The notes under the pieces: generated by a model | What the model was told of the DNA's origin: nothing | Databases searched by the model: none | What the model saw: only the letters and a program-made list of their open reading frames with translations | Position numbers and translations under genes: made by a program | Shown: positions 1 through 7,764 of the stretch, piece after piece | Numbering within the stretch: the first letter of the stretch is position 1 | Layout of the letters: every line of letters begins with the position of its first letter | DNA from: a virus | Length of the DNA stretch: 64,000 nt | IMG/VR virus record: IMGVR_UViG_3300001782_000005 | Span: 213,132 to 277,131 of that record | Strand: one strand, 5' to 3'

Positions 1-879
1 AGATCAGCAGGTATTTCAAATTATATTATTGATATTCCTGTGGTAATTCAAAGACCTGGCGAGAAAAAAAGAACACAGTCATTTCCATACTCTCTCAATT
101 ATAAACCAGACCCTCTTGACATGAGAGATTATAGAATTTCTAAACTTATTGATAAACCACTCTCTTATTCTCTATCCGTAGATCACACAAGTAAAATGTC
201 TCCAGTAAAAGATCAAGGTCAAAAAGGTTCTTGCGTTGGTTTTGCAGTTGTTGCGATGAAAGAATGGCAAGAACAAAAAGAACATATTAATGAAATAATA
301 AAGGGAAAGGTATATAGAAGGAAAGCTAAACACTACGATTTATCAGAGCAATGGTTATATCATAAGACAAAAGAAATTGATGCTTGGCCAAACCAAGAGG
401 GTACAAGTTTTAGATATGCTCTTAAGATTCTTCAAAAAATGGGAGTTCCGCCTGAAAAAGCATGGCCATATAGTGATAGAACTTTAGGTAGTCCAAAAAG
501 GTGGGCTAAAATGATTGCCCTTTGGACTATGTGTGGTCACTATTATAGACTAGAAGGCATAAAGCAGATTGAATGGACATTGAGTAATATTGGACCATGT
601 GTTGCTGGGATTGGTTGCTATGAAGAGATATTCTTCGTTGGTAATGATGGATATGTGCCATATCCAGCAAGATCAGATATCCTCTATGGTGGTCATGCCA
701 TATGTCTCGTTGGTTATGATTCTAAAAAGAAATTAGTTAAATTTAAGAATTCATGGGGAACAAATTGGGGAGAAAAGGGTTACGGTTATCTCTCTTATGA
801 TTATATCAATGATTTCTGTTGGGATGCTTGGGCGGTAAAAGATATTAATGTTACAAAGGAGATGCTTAAAAGCAAATAA
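1..879 (+). CDS. Papain-like (C1) cysteine protease, 5' end outside window
   Basis: The frame is open from base 1, and the first usable start (GTG at 40) has no ribosome-binding site, so the gene probably begins upstream of the window. Counting from that GTG, the papain triad is readable in the normal order: Cys65 in QKGSCVGFA, His219 in GGHAICLVGYD and Asn237 in KNSWGTNWGEKGYG. No signal peptide or membrane segment is visible in the part seen. It ends 11 bases before the prohead protease, at the head of the capsid block, so it may be a virion or maturation protease; that role is inference. The fold is secure. Confidence 0.85.
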   Translation, partial: RSAGISNYIIDIPVVIQRPGEKKRTQSFPYSLNYKPDPLDMRDYRISKLIDKPLSYSLSVDHTSKMSPVKDQGQKGSCVGFAVVAMKEWQEQKEHINEIIKGKVYRRKAKHYDLSEQWLYHKTKEIDAWPNQEGTSFRYALKILQKMGVPPEKAWPYSDRTLGSPKRWAKMIALWTMCGHYYRLEGIKQIEWTLSNIGPCVAGIGCYEEIFFVGNDGYVPYPARSDILYGGHAICLVGYDSKKKLVKFKNSWGTNWGEKGYGYLSYDYINDFCWDAWAVKDINVTKEMLKSK

Positions 880-890
880 GAGGTGCTGCT

Positions 891-1559
891 ATGTCACACT
901 TTTTTATTGAAAGTGCAATTATGCAAGAAGCTAAGTTAATGAGAGAAGAACCGGGTAAAGCAATATTTCGTATGGTTCTTCAAACTGCCGATCAAGTCAA
1001 CCAGAATAAGAGGTTATATCCACAAGCTGTCCTAGCTGAGGGAATGAAAGAAGTTGAGAATCGTATGAGTCGACGCGCATTTTTGGGCGAGTTAGATCAC
1101 CCGGTTCCTACAGGAAATCAGTTTGATGAAGTCAGACAAACAACAGTTATGCTAAAAGAGGTATCTCATCTAATTCGTGATTATGATTGGAGGGGGAAGC
1201 AACTAATAGGAGAATTAGAGACGACCAATACTCCCAACGGAGCAATCCTTTTAGGTCTATTAAAAGATCGTTCTGGTATTGGAATGAGTATGAGGGGAAT
1301 GGCATCCTTAAAAAGGATGAGAGAATATAATGAGGTTGAAGGTCCGTTAATGATCATTACTTATGACTCCGTATCCCTACCTAGTCATTCATCTGCAGTA
1401 GTTGACTTTAAAGAGATGAAGTTTGAGAATAAATCTTTGTTAATTGAAAACTGTGATTGTGAAACTGTCTGTACAGCAGACGGTACTTGTTATTTAGCAA
1501 ATTATTTTGATAAATTAGTTGAGACTCGAATGATTCAATTCTTCAAGACTTGGGTATAA
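891..1559 (+). CDS. Prohead core protease, T4 gp21-like (peptidase S80)
   Basis: 222 residues, the usual size for gp21-type proteases that mature the prohead by cutting scaffold, capsid and internal proteins after [LI]-x-E. Visible family features are the N-terminal NKRLYP segment, GELDHP with the likely catalytic His70, GIGMSMRG with the likely catalytic Ser133, and ITYDSVSLPSH with a conserved Asp near 159. The start has a ribosome site (AAGAGG) 8 bases upstream. It sits two short genes before the capsid gene, as in T4-like head operons. The C-terminal tail (about 190-222) carries a cysteine cluster, CDCETVCTADGTC, that I do not recognise from gp21. Confidence 0.88.
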   Translation: MSHFFIESAIMQEAKLMREEPGKAIFRMVLQTADQVNQNKRLYPQAVLAEGMKEVENRMSRRAFLGELDHPVPTGNQFDEVRQTTVMLKEVSHLIRDYDWRGKQLIGELETTNTPNGAILLGLLKDRSGIGMSMRGMASLKRMREYNEVEGPLMIITYDSVSLPSHSSAVVDFKEMKFENKSLLIENCDCETVCTADGTCYLANYFDKLVETRMIQFFKTWV

Positions 1560-1597
1560 GATTCTATCTTCCTACTGTTTTCCGCTTAGATAGAATC
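1560..1597 (+). promoter_or_regulatory. Intercistronic hairpin after the protease gene
   Basis: GATTCTATCT (1560-1569) and AGATAGAATC (1588-1597) form a perfect 10-bp stem with an 18-base loop, directly after the protease stop codon. No T-run follows (TGGGGATTTAG), so it is not a standard terminator. More likely it protects or processes the mRNA to set the protease:scaffold ratio; this is inference. Confidence 0.5.
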
Positions 1598-1611
1598 TGG
1601 GGATTTAGCTT

Positions 1612-1926
1612 ATGCAAATTAAAAAAACTAGTTTAGGTAAAAAGTTAGAACAAAACAAAAATCCATCCTCCGAGAACTTTATCTCGGAAGTCGTAGACAG
1701 AATTTTCCTAATTTGTATGAATGATGAAAATTTTCAAGCACGGGAAAAACTGCAGTCAGTTGAAAACCAAGTTGAAATTCAACAAAAGAAGGTTACTAAA
1801 CAAGAGAACCTTCTAAAAGAAGCAACGAAAATTAGAACCGAAGTAACTGAAAAAATATCTAATATCGAAGAAGAGACGATGAGTCTCAGAGAAATGCTTC
1901 TCGAATCTTTAGGAAGTGAACTATGA
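1612..1926 (+). CDS. Coiled-coil protein, putative prohead core component
   Basis: 104 residues. Residues about 40-95 are a charged heptad-like helix rich in Gln, Glu and Lys, with no membrane segment, Cys or enzyme motif. The stop overlaps the next start (ATGA at 1923). Its position between the prohead protease and the capsid gene suggests a scaffold or core protein, by analogy with T4 gp67/gp68/gp22. The sequence itself does not prove this. The spacing from the upstream gene contains a strong hairpin. Confidence 0.6.
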   Translation: MQIKKTSLGKKLEQNKNPSSENFISEVVDRIFLICMNDENFQAREKLQSVENQVEIQQKKVTKQENLLKEATKIRTEVTEKISNIEEETMSLREMLLESLGSEL

Positions 1927-2339
1927 AAATAGTTGAAACTTCAATTCCTGACGTTGATCTAAAAAACATCAATAAATCGAAATTACATCTTGCTGAAAAA
2001 ATAGTTGAGGGCGTTCATCCTTTACTCGACGATATTTATCGAGAAAAGGCAAATCAACTTGAGGAATTGAAGGAGCGTTATAAAAACCTCAGAAAAAGAA
2101 TTTATAAAGAAAAAGAAGAACTAGAACAATTAATGAAGGAGCACAAGAGAAAGAAGAAGGTGAAAACTCTAGTTGAAAGAATTGCAAAATTGGTTTCAAC
2201 TGGGTTAGTTCATGAAGGGGCTATGAGGAACCAGATGGTGGTTCTTTTAAAAATAGTCGATAATTTATCAGAGGAAAAGTTAAATCATCAGTTGAGAGAA
2301 ATAACAAATATGGTAAGTAAGAGATTTTCAAGAGTGTAG
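1923..2339 (+). CDS. Coiled-coil protein, putative scaffold
   Basis: 138 residues, highly charged, with a long basic/acidic coiled coil (about 35-90, ending in KEHKRKKKVKTL) and a shorter C-terminal helix. It overlaps the preceding gene by four bases (ATGA), so the two are translationally coupled, and it ends 30 bases before the capsid gene. Position and composition fit a prohead scaffold protein. I see no family-specific motif, so the name is contextual. Confidence 0.6.
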   Translation: MKIVETSIPDVDLKNINKSKLHLAEKIVEGVHPLLDDIYREKANQLEELKERYKNLRKRIYKEKEELEQLMKEHKRKKKVKTLVERIAKLVSTGLVHEGAMRNQMVVLLKIVDNLSEEKLNHQLREITNMVSKRFSRV

Positions 2340-2369
2340 GACTACATTAATGAGACAAGGAGGTAGTAT

Positions 2370-3824
2370 ATGAAAGAACTCTTAATGGAATGCTACAGGA
2401 CTACGAAGAAGATTTCCGGTATTGATCCATCAAAACCTGGAAATCTGAAGGCCGTACTTGTAGATGATTCCGCGTTTGAGGCTTATGTTACAAGTCTTGC
2501 TGAGTCCATTGAGGATAAGAAAGACCGCAAGAACTTCCTACAATTGGCTGAGAACACCAGGATCAACCTCCTGGAAAATTCAATGTTTCAGATCAACCCA
2601 TATGAAACTTTGACTCTGCCAATTCTGCGCGTGTTTTATCCGAAGCTGATCGCTAAGGAACTTATCACTGTTTCGCCGATGGACAAACCGGAAACAATCA
2701 AGGCCTTCTTGACCGCCACCTTTTACAGACATGGTGACGCAACTGGGTACCCAGCACCCGCGCAGGCCACTGATATTTCGCAGGGTCCAGCTGTTGGTAC
2801 TCCTGTGGCAGCCACGATGCCTGTTCCAAGTAAGGCATACGATGTCCTGGCATTGATCGGTCTAACCAGCACAGAAGTTCACATTGAACGTGACTTCGAA
2901 ATCACCGCTGTTAGCGCGGATGGTACTGCTTGGACCGAAGTTTCAATCATCCCTGCCGTTGAGGGTCACTTCTCTGGCGGAGTAACAGTCACTGGTGTTG
3001 GTGATGACGTAATCTCCGGTAAAGTTGACTATCTCAATGGTACTGTTGACATTTCCAGTGCTACTGGAGTTGTCACCGTTATCAGGTTTACCTGCACTAC
3101 TTCACTTGAAGAGAATAGGGTAAATCCATACGTCAAGCTGAATGTTGACAAGGTACGCCTCTATGCTAGGGATCGCCAGATCTCTGCAAACTGGACGATT
3201 AATATGGAGCAGGACATGAGAGCTCTGTTTGATCTGTCCATGCAGGCTGAAATCGTCAATATCCTTGGTCAACAGATCGCCCTTGACATTGATAGGGAGA
3301 TTATCAATGCCTTGATTACGGGCAACACAAGGCTGAACCCAGCAACTCACCAGGATACCTTCAACCGTACTCCACCTGTAGGATATACTTGGGGTACTAA
3401 GTATTGGCATGAGAATATTATTCCAGTTCTGAATGTGCTGTCTGCCCAGATCTACACAGACACTAATATTGAAGCAGGTAACACCATTGCGGCCAACCCG
3501 CTTGATGTTGCTATTCTGGAAGATATTCAGACTTTCAATTACACTGGAACCTCAACTGTTGACGGTGACTTCGGCTATCGCTCTGCTACTGTTGCAGGTG
3601 GCAAGTGGCGAGTTCTAACCAGTGCCGTTGTTCCACAAGGTACCATGGTCATCGTTTACAAACCAGTGGAAGAACTGAAGGTTGTCTACTACTACTGTCC
3701 ATACGTTCCTGCCGTGTTGCATCCATACCCACTTGGATATACTCCATCTCTGACCATCTTGAGTCGTTATGCGACTTCGTTGGTCAGGCCACTGGGTATT
3801 GCTACACTGACAATTGGAGCGTAA
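2370..3824 (+). CDS. Major capsid protein, T4 gp23-like
   Basis: 484 residues, with a strong Shine-Dalgarno site (AAGGAGG at 2357-2363). Residues 80-110 (LTLPILRVFYPKLIAKELI then VSPMDKP) match the conserved gp23 segment, and the C-terminal half resembles gp23-type shells. Two possible gp21 cleavage sites lie where gp23 is cut: QLAE61 and NLLE69. Residues about 140-255 form a beta-rich stretch (VDYLNGTVDISS and similar) that looks like a surface domain. Codon use and GC are clearly higher than in neighbouring genes, as expected of the most expressed virion protein. A strong terminator follows. Confidence 0.88.
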   Translation: MKELLMECYRTTKKISGIDPSKPGNLKAVLVDDSAFEAYVTSLAESIEDKKDRKNFLQLAENTRINLLENSMFQINPYETLTLPILRVFYPKLIAKELITVSPMDKPETIKAFLTATFYRHGDATGYPAPAQATDISQGPAVGTPVAATMPVPSKAYDVLALIGLTSTEVHIERDFEITAVSADGTAWTEVSIIPAVEGHFSGGVTVTGVGDDVISGKVDYLNGTVDISSATGVVTVIRFTCTTSLEENRVNPYVKLNVDKVRLYARDRQISANWTINMEQDMRALFDLSMQAEIVNILGQQIALDIDREIINALITGNTRLNPATHQDTFNRTPPVGYTWGTKYWHENIIPVLNVLSAQIYTDTNIEAGNTIAANPLDVAILEDIQTFNYTGTSTVDGDFGYRSATVAGGKWRVLTSAVVPQGTMVIVYKPVEELKVVYYYCPYVPAVLHPYPLGYTPSLTILSRYATSLVRPLGIATLTIGA

Positions 3825-3847
3825 TTCGACAAAAAAATAACAACAAA

Positions 3848-3886
3848 AATAACCCTCGGGTGATTCACACTCGGGGGTTATTTTTT
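3848..3886. terminator. Bidirectional intrinsic terminator after the capsid gene
   Basis: Stem 3848-3862 / 3868-3882 (about 15 bp with two wobbles, five-base loop) followed by TTTTTT on the plus strand and preceded by an A-run. It therefore ends the capsid operon and can also stop minus-strand transcripts of the convergent small-gene operon. Confidence 0.9.
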
Positions 3887-3892
3887 CGTTTT

Positions 3893-4072
3893 TTAGTCTT
3901 TCCATGTTCCTCCCTGTCTCCTCCAAGGAATCATACTCTCTTTAATGAAGGCGACTTTAGGGGAAATTGGTTTTTCCTCAACCTCTTCCTTTTTCTCCTC
4001 TGTAGAAAACCAGGCCAATAGAAAGCAGCACACCATTAATATTAAAGGAAGATAAACTGCAAGATACTTCAT
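3893..4072 (-). CDS. Small single-pass membrane protein
   Basis: 59 residues starting at the ATG at 4072, chosen because AAAGGAGG sits just upstream. N-terminal hydrophobic segment (residues 3-20, LAVYLPLILMVCCFLLAWF), then a charged tail rich in Glu/Lys. The start overlaps the stop of the upstream small gene (TAATG). Last gene of a four-gene minus-strand set. The function is not recognisable; size and topology would suit a lysis accessory or envelope factor. Confidence 0.65.
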   Translation of the reverse strand: MKYLAVYLPLILMVCCFLLAWFSTEEKKEEVEEKPISPKVAFIKESMIPWRRQGGTWKD

Positions 4073-4212
4073 TAGATCCTCCTTTCTATTTCTGAAATTT
4101 CGATTTCTGGGGGACTTGCATCCCAAAACCAGGTTATTAATCTAAAACCCAAGATGATAAGGATAAGGAGGAGGGAAACCAAAGTGGCAATTAATCCCTT
4201 TAATGTTTTCAT
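4072..4212 (-). CDS. Very small membrane protein
   Basis: 46 residues with one hydrophobic helix (LIATLVSLLLILIILGF) and a short acidic tail. The start ATG at 4212 overlaps the TGA of the upstream gene (ATGA), and the stop overlaps the ATG of the next (TAATG). These tight couplings on both sides are the main evidence that this short frame is real. Product unknown. Confidence 0.6.
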   Translation of the reverse strand: MKTLKGLIATLVSLLLILIILGFRLITWFWDASPPEIEISEIERRI

Positions 4213-4562
4213 TTGATATCCCTCCATCTGATAACACCGGTCTCCTTATCGGGTTTGACGTTTTTCCATTCAATTTTTGATTTCTTGTTATCCTCGGGTA
4301 AGAGATCGAAGATTTCTCTAAAACTTAGAGTCTTTACACCGCTGTCTGAAAAGTAATATAGGACCACCTTATCTAGAGTTCCTCCACGAGTTGCTGCATG
4401 CTTCTTTGCTTCATCGCTTTTAATTAAATTGAGGTACTCCATAGCAACAGCGAGTTTTGACGATAAATATACATGCTCATCTGTTAAGTCCTCAGGTCCC
4501 ATTCTTTTATTGAGACAGAATTCACCAACGACTGCCAAAGCGGCTTCTTTTTTTGTAAGCAT
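4209..4562 (-). CDS. Hypothetical protein in small minus-strand operon
   Basis: 117 residues with AAGGAGGGG ten bases before the ATG. Mixed alpha/beta composition, helical N-terminus (KKEAALAVVGEFCLN), no Cys cluster and no membrane segment. Coupled by ATGA overlap to the 46-residue membrane protein downstream. I do not recognise the family. Confidence 0.6.
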   Translation of the reverse strand: MLTKKEAALAVVGEFCLNKRMGPEDLTDEHVYLSSKLAVAMEYLNLIKSDEAKKHAATRGGTLDKVVLYYFSDSGVKTLSFREIFDLLPEDNKKSKIEWKNVKPDKETGVIRWRDIK

Positions 4563-4565
4563 AGG

Positions 4566-4868
4566 TTACCCCTCCTTTTTCCCTAACCCACGACAGCAAA
4601 GATCGTGGTAGTTACAATCATCTCTTCCACACACCTCGACAGCTCGTTTGAAGCAATCTTCGAATCCGTTCTTTATCTGCTTTGCTCGTACATAGTCAGT
4701 GATACATTGATCACAGAGACCTCCTGATAGATGGTGGTTATTATTGCCTTTGGTAAAAATCTTATTTATCCATTTTTCTTGCAGATTAAGAAGGAATATT
4801 TTGACGAGGCTATGATTCTCAACGTTAACCGACCAAGTATATTTACATTTTACACATACGTACTTCAT
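4566..4868 (-). CDS. Cys-rich putative zinc-binding protein
   Basis: 100 residues. The ATG at 4868 is used because AAAGGAGG (4880-4887) lies at correct spacing; an upstream in-frame TTG is rejected. Cysteine pairs occur at the N-terminus (CVKC), in the middle (CDQC) and at the C-terminus (CGRDDC, CC), spaced as in small zinc-ribbon proteins. Ends three bases before the next gene of the operon. Role unknown. Confidence 0.6.
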   Translation of the reverse strand: MKYVCVKCKYTWSVNVENHSLVKIFLLNLQEKWINKIFTKGNNNHHLSGGLCDQCITDYVRAKQIKNGFEDCFKRAVEVCGRDDCNYHDLCCRGLGKKEG

Positions 4869-4903
4869 AAATAATAACCTCCTTTCCAAAATGTTTTATC
4901 TTA

Positions 4904-4919
4904 ATAAGTTATATATATA
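4904..4919 (-). promoter_or_regulatory. AT-rich promoter-like box
   Basis: CTATATATATAACTTATT on the minus strand, about 35-50 bases upstream of the gene starting at 4868 and downstream of the Tas terminator. Similar TAATATATATA boxes recur in other intergenic gaps (15170, 15409, 41873, 42228). A phage promoter -10 element is a reasonable reading but is not proven. Confidence 0.35.
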
Positions 4920-4942
4920 GCAGGAGGTTTTTTATATAACCA

Positions 4943-4984
4943 AAAAAAAGACCTCAAGTATATTAATAACTTGGGGTCTTTAAG
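4943..4984 (-). terminator. Intrinsic terminator of the tas gene
   Basis: Read on the minus strand, AAAGACCCCAAGT (4969-4981) pairs with ACTTGAGGTCTTT (4947-4959) around a nine-base AT loop and is followed by a T-run (4942-4949). It lies 20 bases after the tas stop codon. Confidence 0.88.
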
Positions 4985-5003
4985 GAAAGTGAGAAATGGT
5001 GAC

Positions 5004-6167
5004 TCACCTAGAATGTACGATACCCAATTTTTCTTCTTCATATGGAGCGGATATCGGTAGTCCTTCTAACTCCCTCCACTTCCTCCAGAAGTCAAGAAGA
5101 AATATTTTGAGCATATAGCGAATACTCATATTCTTTATATGGTTATCGCTTATGATATTACTCAAGACAAACTTCTTTGCTTCTTTTAGAGTTGGTTGTT
5201 TTTTCTGTTTTGCCAACCATTTCTTACATAACTCATATTTCTCAGAGTTAATGGTCAGGGTTCCCTCAGAATCATGGGGGTCTTTTTTATAGAGGATTTG
5301 TTTTTGCCTTAGAGCTCTTATGAAGAACTCCCTTCTTCCCTGCATTCTAGTTCTGTAATCATAGAAAATAGGTGAATAAATATTATCTTGCTTACGAAGG
5401 AAACTGGTTGCCAGGACATGGAGTTTTGTTTTTAGGTATGGGGAATATGTTATACTCTTCTTTGTTTTGGTTTTACCAGACTTATCTGTATATTCCCTAT
5501 CGACTAAGTGGTGAGATTTCTTACTTCTACCTTCTCCTCTGACAACCTCTTCACCTTCGATCTCATCTAGAGTCCATACCACGTCAAGACCAGCATAACT
5601 CCAAAATGCGGTGACATGGTTTGCCCTATGAGGATCAAGTTCGCTCACAAGAACGCCGCCCATTGTAGGACCAACTCCTTCAAGTCCTTTCAGGAATTCT
5701 GTCCAGATTGGAAACTCATCAAGAAATTTCTCAATTTGCTTATTGATCTTGTACTCCTGTTTGACAAGAGATATATAGGTGTCAACAAATATAAACATAA
5801 TTTCACCAGAGATTATACCAGGGTGTGCATCCTTCATAATCTTAGGAATCTCTTTCATGTTTATCACAACACCGTCAGTGATTCTCTTGTATTCTCTAGA
5901 GATAAGTCCCATTAACTCTTTTGGGAGACCATAAAGACCTTCTTTCTTTTCTCCCGGTTTTAGTCCAAAGCGACGATATAGATTACCAAGAATCCTATTT
6001 CCCATCCTGATCCTATCCCTCTGAATATCGTCATATCCTCTAATTAATCCTCTCAATTCAATCTTTGGACTCCACAACTCAGGTACAGGTTGCACAGGTA
6101 TGCTAAAACCTCTGCCCTTGAAAACATCTGCGATTGATTTTATAGGTTCTAAAACTTCCTTAGCCAT
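5004..6167 (-). CDS. TasA-like Nop-domain protein (TIGR-associated, no nuclease domain)
   Basis: 387 residues. An N-terminal and central helical region (about 40-160) precedes a helix-hairpin-helix-like segment, GLEGVGPTMGGVLVSEL (161-177), then FWSYAGLD (188-195), a signature shared by IS110 transposase C-terminal (transposase_20) domains and Tas/Nop proteins. The C-terminus (about 240-370) is a basic helical region with many aromatic and Arg residues. No RuvC DEDD region, catalytic Ser-loop or HNH motif is visible, so it resembles the nuclease-free TasA class. The ribosome site AAGGAG (6175-6180) abuts the first repeat of the adjacent array. Known Tas proteins bind 36-nt tigRNAs to recognise DNA; that this one does so is inference from family and context. 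Alternative: a domesticated IS110-like protein. Confidence 0.8.
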   Translation of the reverse strand: MAKEVLEPIKSIADVFKGRGFSIPVQPVPELWSPKIELRGLIRGYDDIQRDRIRMGNRILGNLYRRFGLKPGEKKEGLYGLPKELMGLISREYKRITDGVVINMKEIPKIMKDAHPGIISGEIMFIFVDTYISLVKQEYKINKQIEKFLDEFPIWTEFLKGLEGVGPTMGGVLVSELDPHRANHVTAFWSYAGLDVVWTLDEIEGEEVVRGEGRSKKSHHLVDREYTDKSGKTKTKKSITYSPYLKTKLHVLATSFLRKQDNIYSPIFYDYRTRMQGRREFFIRALRQKQILYKKDPHDSEGTLTINSEKYELCKKWLAKQKKQPTLKEAKKFVLSNIISDNHIKNMSIRYMLKIFLLDFWRKWRELEGLPISAPYEEEKLGIVHSR

Positions 6168-6180
6168 AACACTTCTCCTT

Positions 6181-7706
6181 GGTTCACTATATATATATGG
6201 GATTCTTTAATTCGATGGTTCACTCTACGTGCCGGTACGTCTCGATTCTTTGGAATCGGAAACACGCTTCTCTTGGTACACTACAATTTATTGATTTTTC
6301 TTATTCCTTGGTACACTTTTTCTTCTAGATTTTTTAAGAGATATAGGTTCACTCATGTTCGTTGGATACTGCGGACTTCTGGTTCACTCCGGATGTTTGA
6401 ATTTTATCAAATGATGGTTCACTGCCAACAAATGGTTTTTCCTTGCCAATACGGTTCACTTTTGAGTTCTGATTTTTTTGTGCTTGAAGGTCCACTTTAT
6501 AGAAATGGGTTGCTGTAATTACATGGTTTACTAACACCCACAGGATTTCTCCCAATTCTAGGTTCACTTTTTTCTTCGGAATATTCTCCCCCACCTGGTT
6601 CACTTATCGTCTTAGGTTGTTTATCCATTCCGGGTTCACTCGGCAATTGGGTTTTTACTACGTAACTTGGTCCACTCCAACGCGCTGGGTTTCTGCGAGA
6701 GGACGGTTCACTCTTTTTTCAGGTTAATCTCCCCCACTTGGTTCACTCAAATTTTTGGGTTTCTGACATTTTATGGTCCACTCCGTGTCGCTGGATTCCT
6801 CTGCTCCCTGTTGGTTCACTATTCAAAAATTGGTTTTTTTCCTTAGATTGGTTCACTCCGGCGCACTGGGTTTCTGTTGCTGGGTGGTTCACTTGGTGAA
6901 TGTGAATTATTACAGGGGAATGGTCCACTTTATCATATTAGATTTTTTTCGTCGTTGGTTCACTTTGAAAAATGGGTTTGCATGACTTTTTGGGTTCACT
7001 CAGTCATCATGAATAACTGCCTTCAACTGGTTCACTGCAGCTCCCAGGTTTTCTCCGGGCTTATTGGTTCACTGGACTATAATGGTTTAGCTGTAGACTT
7101 TGGTTCACTTTCATGTACGGGATTTTCTAGCCAACGTAGGTACACTCCTTGCATCGGTTACCTGATATGCTATGGTTCACTTAACAATGATGATTTTTTG
7201 TGTCTTTATCTGGTTCACTTTCCAACGATGGGTTACTTCGCCAAAACGGTCCACTCAAAAATCCTGGTCTTCTGGCCTCGCTTGGTTCACACTAATTTCG
7301 GATTGGTACACTCTAAGGTGCCCTGCACCGACTGGTTTTTTACACTTTCCTTGAATGGTTTTCTCGCCCAGACCGGTTCATTCCCGTTTTCTGGTTATTA
7401 TCCTCACTTCTGATTCACTCGCCACGTCTGAGTTTTTTGATCACTACTGGTTCACTTTCGTCATTTGATTTCTGCTCAATTTTGGTTCACTTAAGATTCT
7501 TAGATACTTCTTTATCTTGGTTCACTAGACTGATTGGATTAATTGTACCACAGGTTCACTCGGCGGGTATGAATTTTTCTGGATGCATGGTTCACTCATT
7601 CTGTTTAGATACTGATAAAGTTAGGTTCACTGAGGTTAGGAGGGTTCCTATTTCTCTCCTTTGGTTCACTCTCTCGCTCAGGTAATCTGTTTCACGATGG
7701 TTCACT
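6181..7706 (-). repeat. TIGR-like array: about 42 GGTTCACT repeats with alternating second repeat
   Basis: The plus strand carries GGTTCACT (variants GGTCCACT, GGTACACT, GGTTTACT) at 6181, 6217, 6275, 6310, 6346, 6381, 6416, 6453, 6489, 6525, 6561, 6597, 6633, 6669, 6705, 6740, 6775, 6813, 6850, 6886, 6922, 6957, 6993, 7029, 7066, 7102, 7139, 7174, 7212, 7248, 7284, 7305, 7339 (degenerate), 7375, 7412, 7449, 7484, 7519, 7553, 7589, 7624, 7663 and 7699. Spacing is 34-39, mostly 36. Halfway lies a weaker GGGTTTCT/GGATTTCT repeat, giving edge(8)-spacer(~10)-loop(8)-spacer(~10). Minus-strand transcription toward tas is preferred: the minus repeat AGTGAACC holds the UGA expected of C/D-like RNA, and the array runs straight into the tas ribosome site. 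No gene here is credible. Confidence 0.85.
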
Positions 7707-7723
7707 TTGCAGAATAAATTACT

Positions 7724-7756
7724 AAAAAAAAGTACTCATAACGAGTACCTTTTTTT
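7724..7756. terminator. Bidirectional terminator bounding the array
   Basis: GTACTC (7732-7737) pairs with GAGTAC (7743-7748) between an eight-base A-run and a T7 run, so it can work in both directions. It isolates the repeat array from the RNA and genes beyond it. Between it and the last repeat (7707-7723) is a short AT-rich stretch (minus strand TAGTAATTTATTC) that could hold a -10 element for array transcription. Confidence 0.8.
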
Positions 7757-7764
7757 CTAAAGGG

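Noticed and set aside
3102-4021. Frames opposite or alongside the capsid gene 3' end
   Set aside because: They overlap the capsid gene and its terminator; the capsid frame has clear family motifs.
5004-6167. IS110 transposase
   Set aside because: Only the HhH-like C-terminal part resembles IS110; no DEDD catalytic domain, no terminal repeats, and it is tied to the repeat array.
6181-7706. Open frames across the repeat array (for example about 6877-7413) and a CRISPR reading
   Set aside because: Frames follow the 36-base period (divisible by 3) and translate to repeated VHFL/GSL strings without ribosome sites. CRISPR repeats are longer and identical; here repeats are 8 bases with a second, different repeat, and no cas gene is near.
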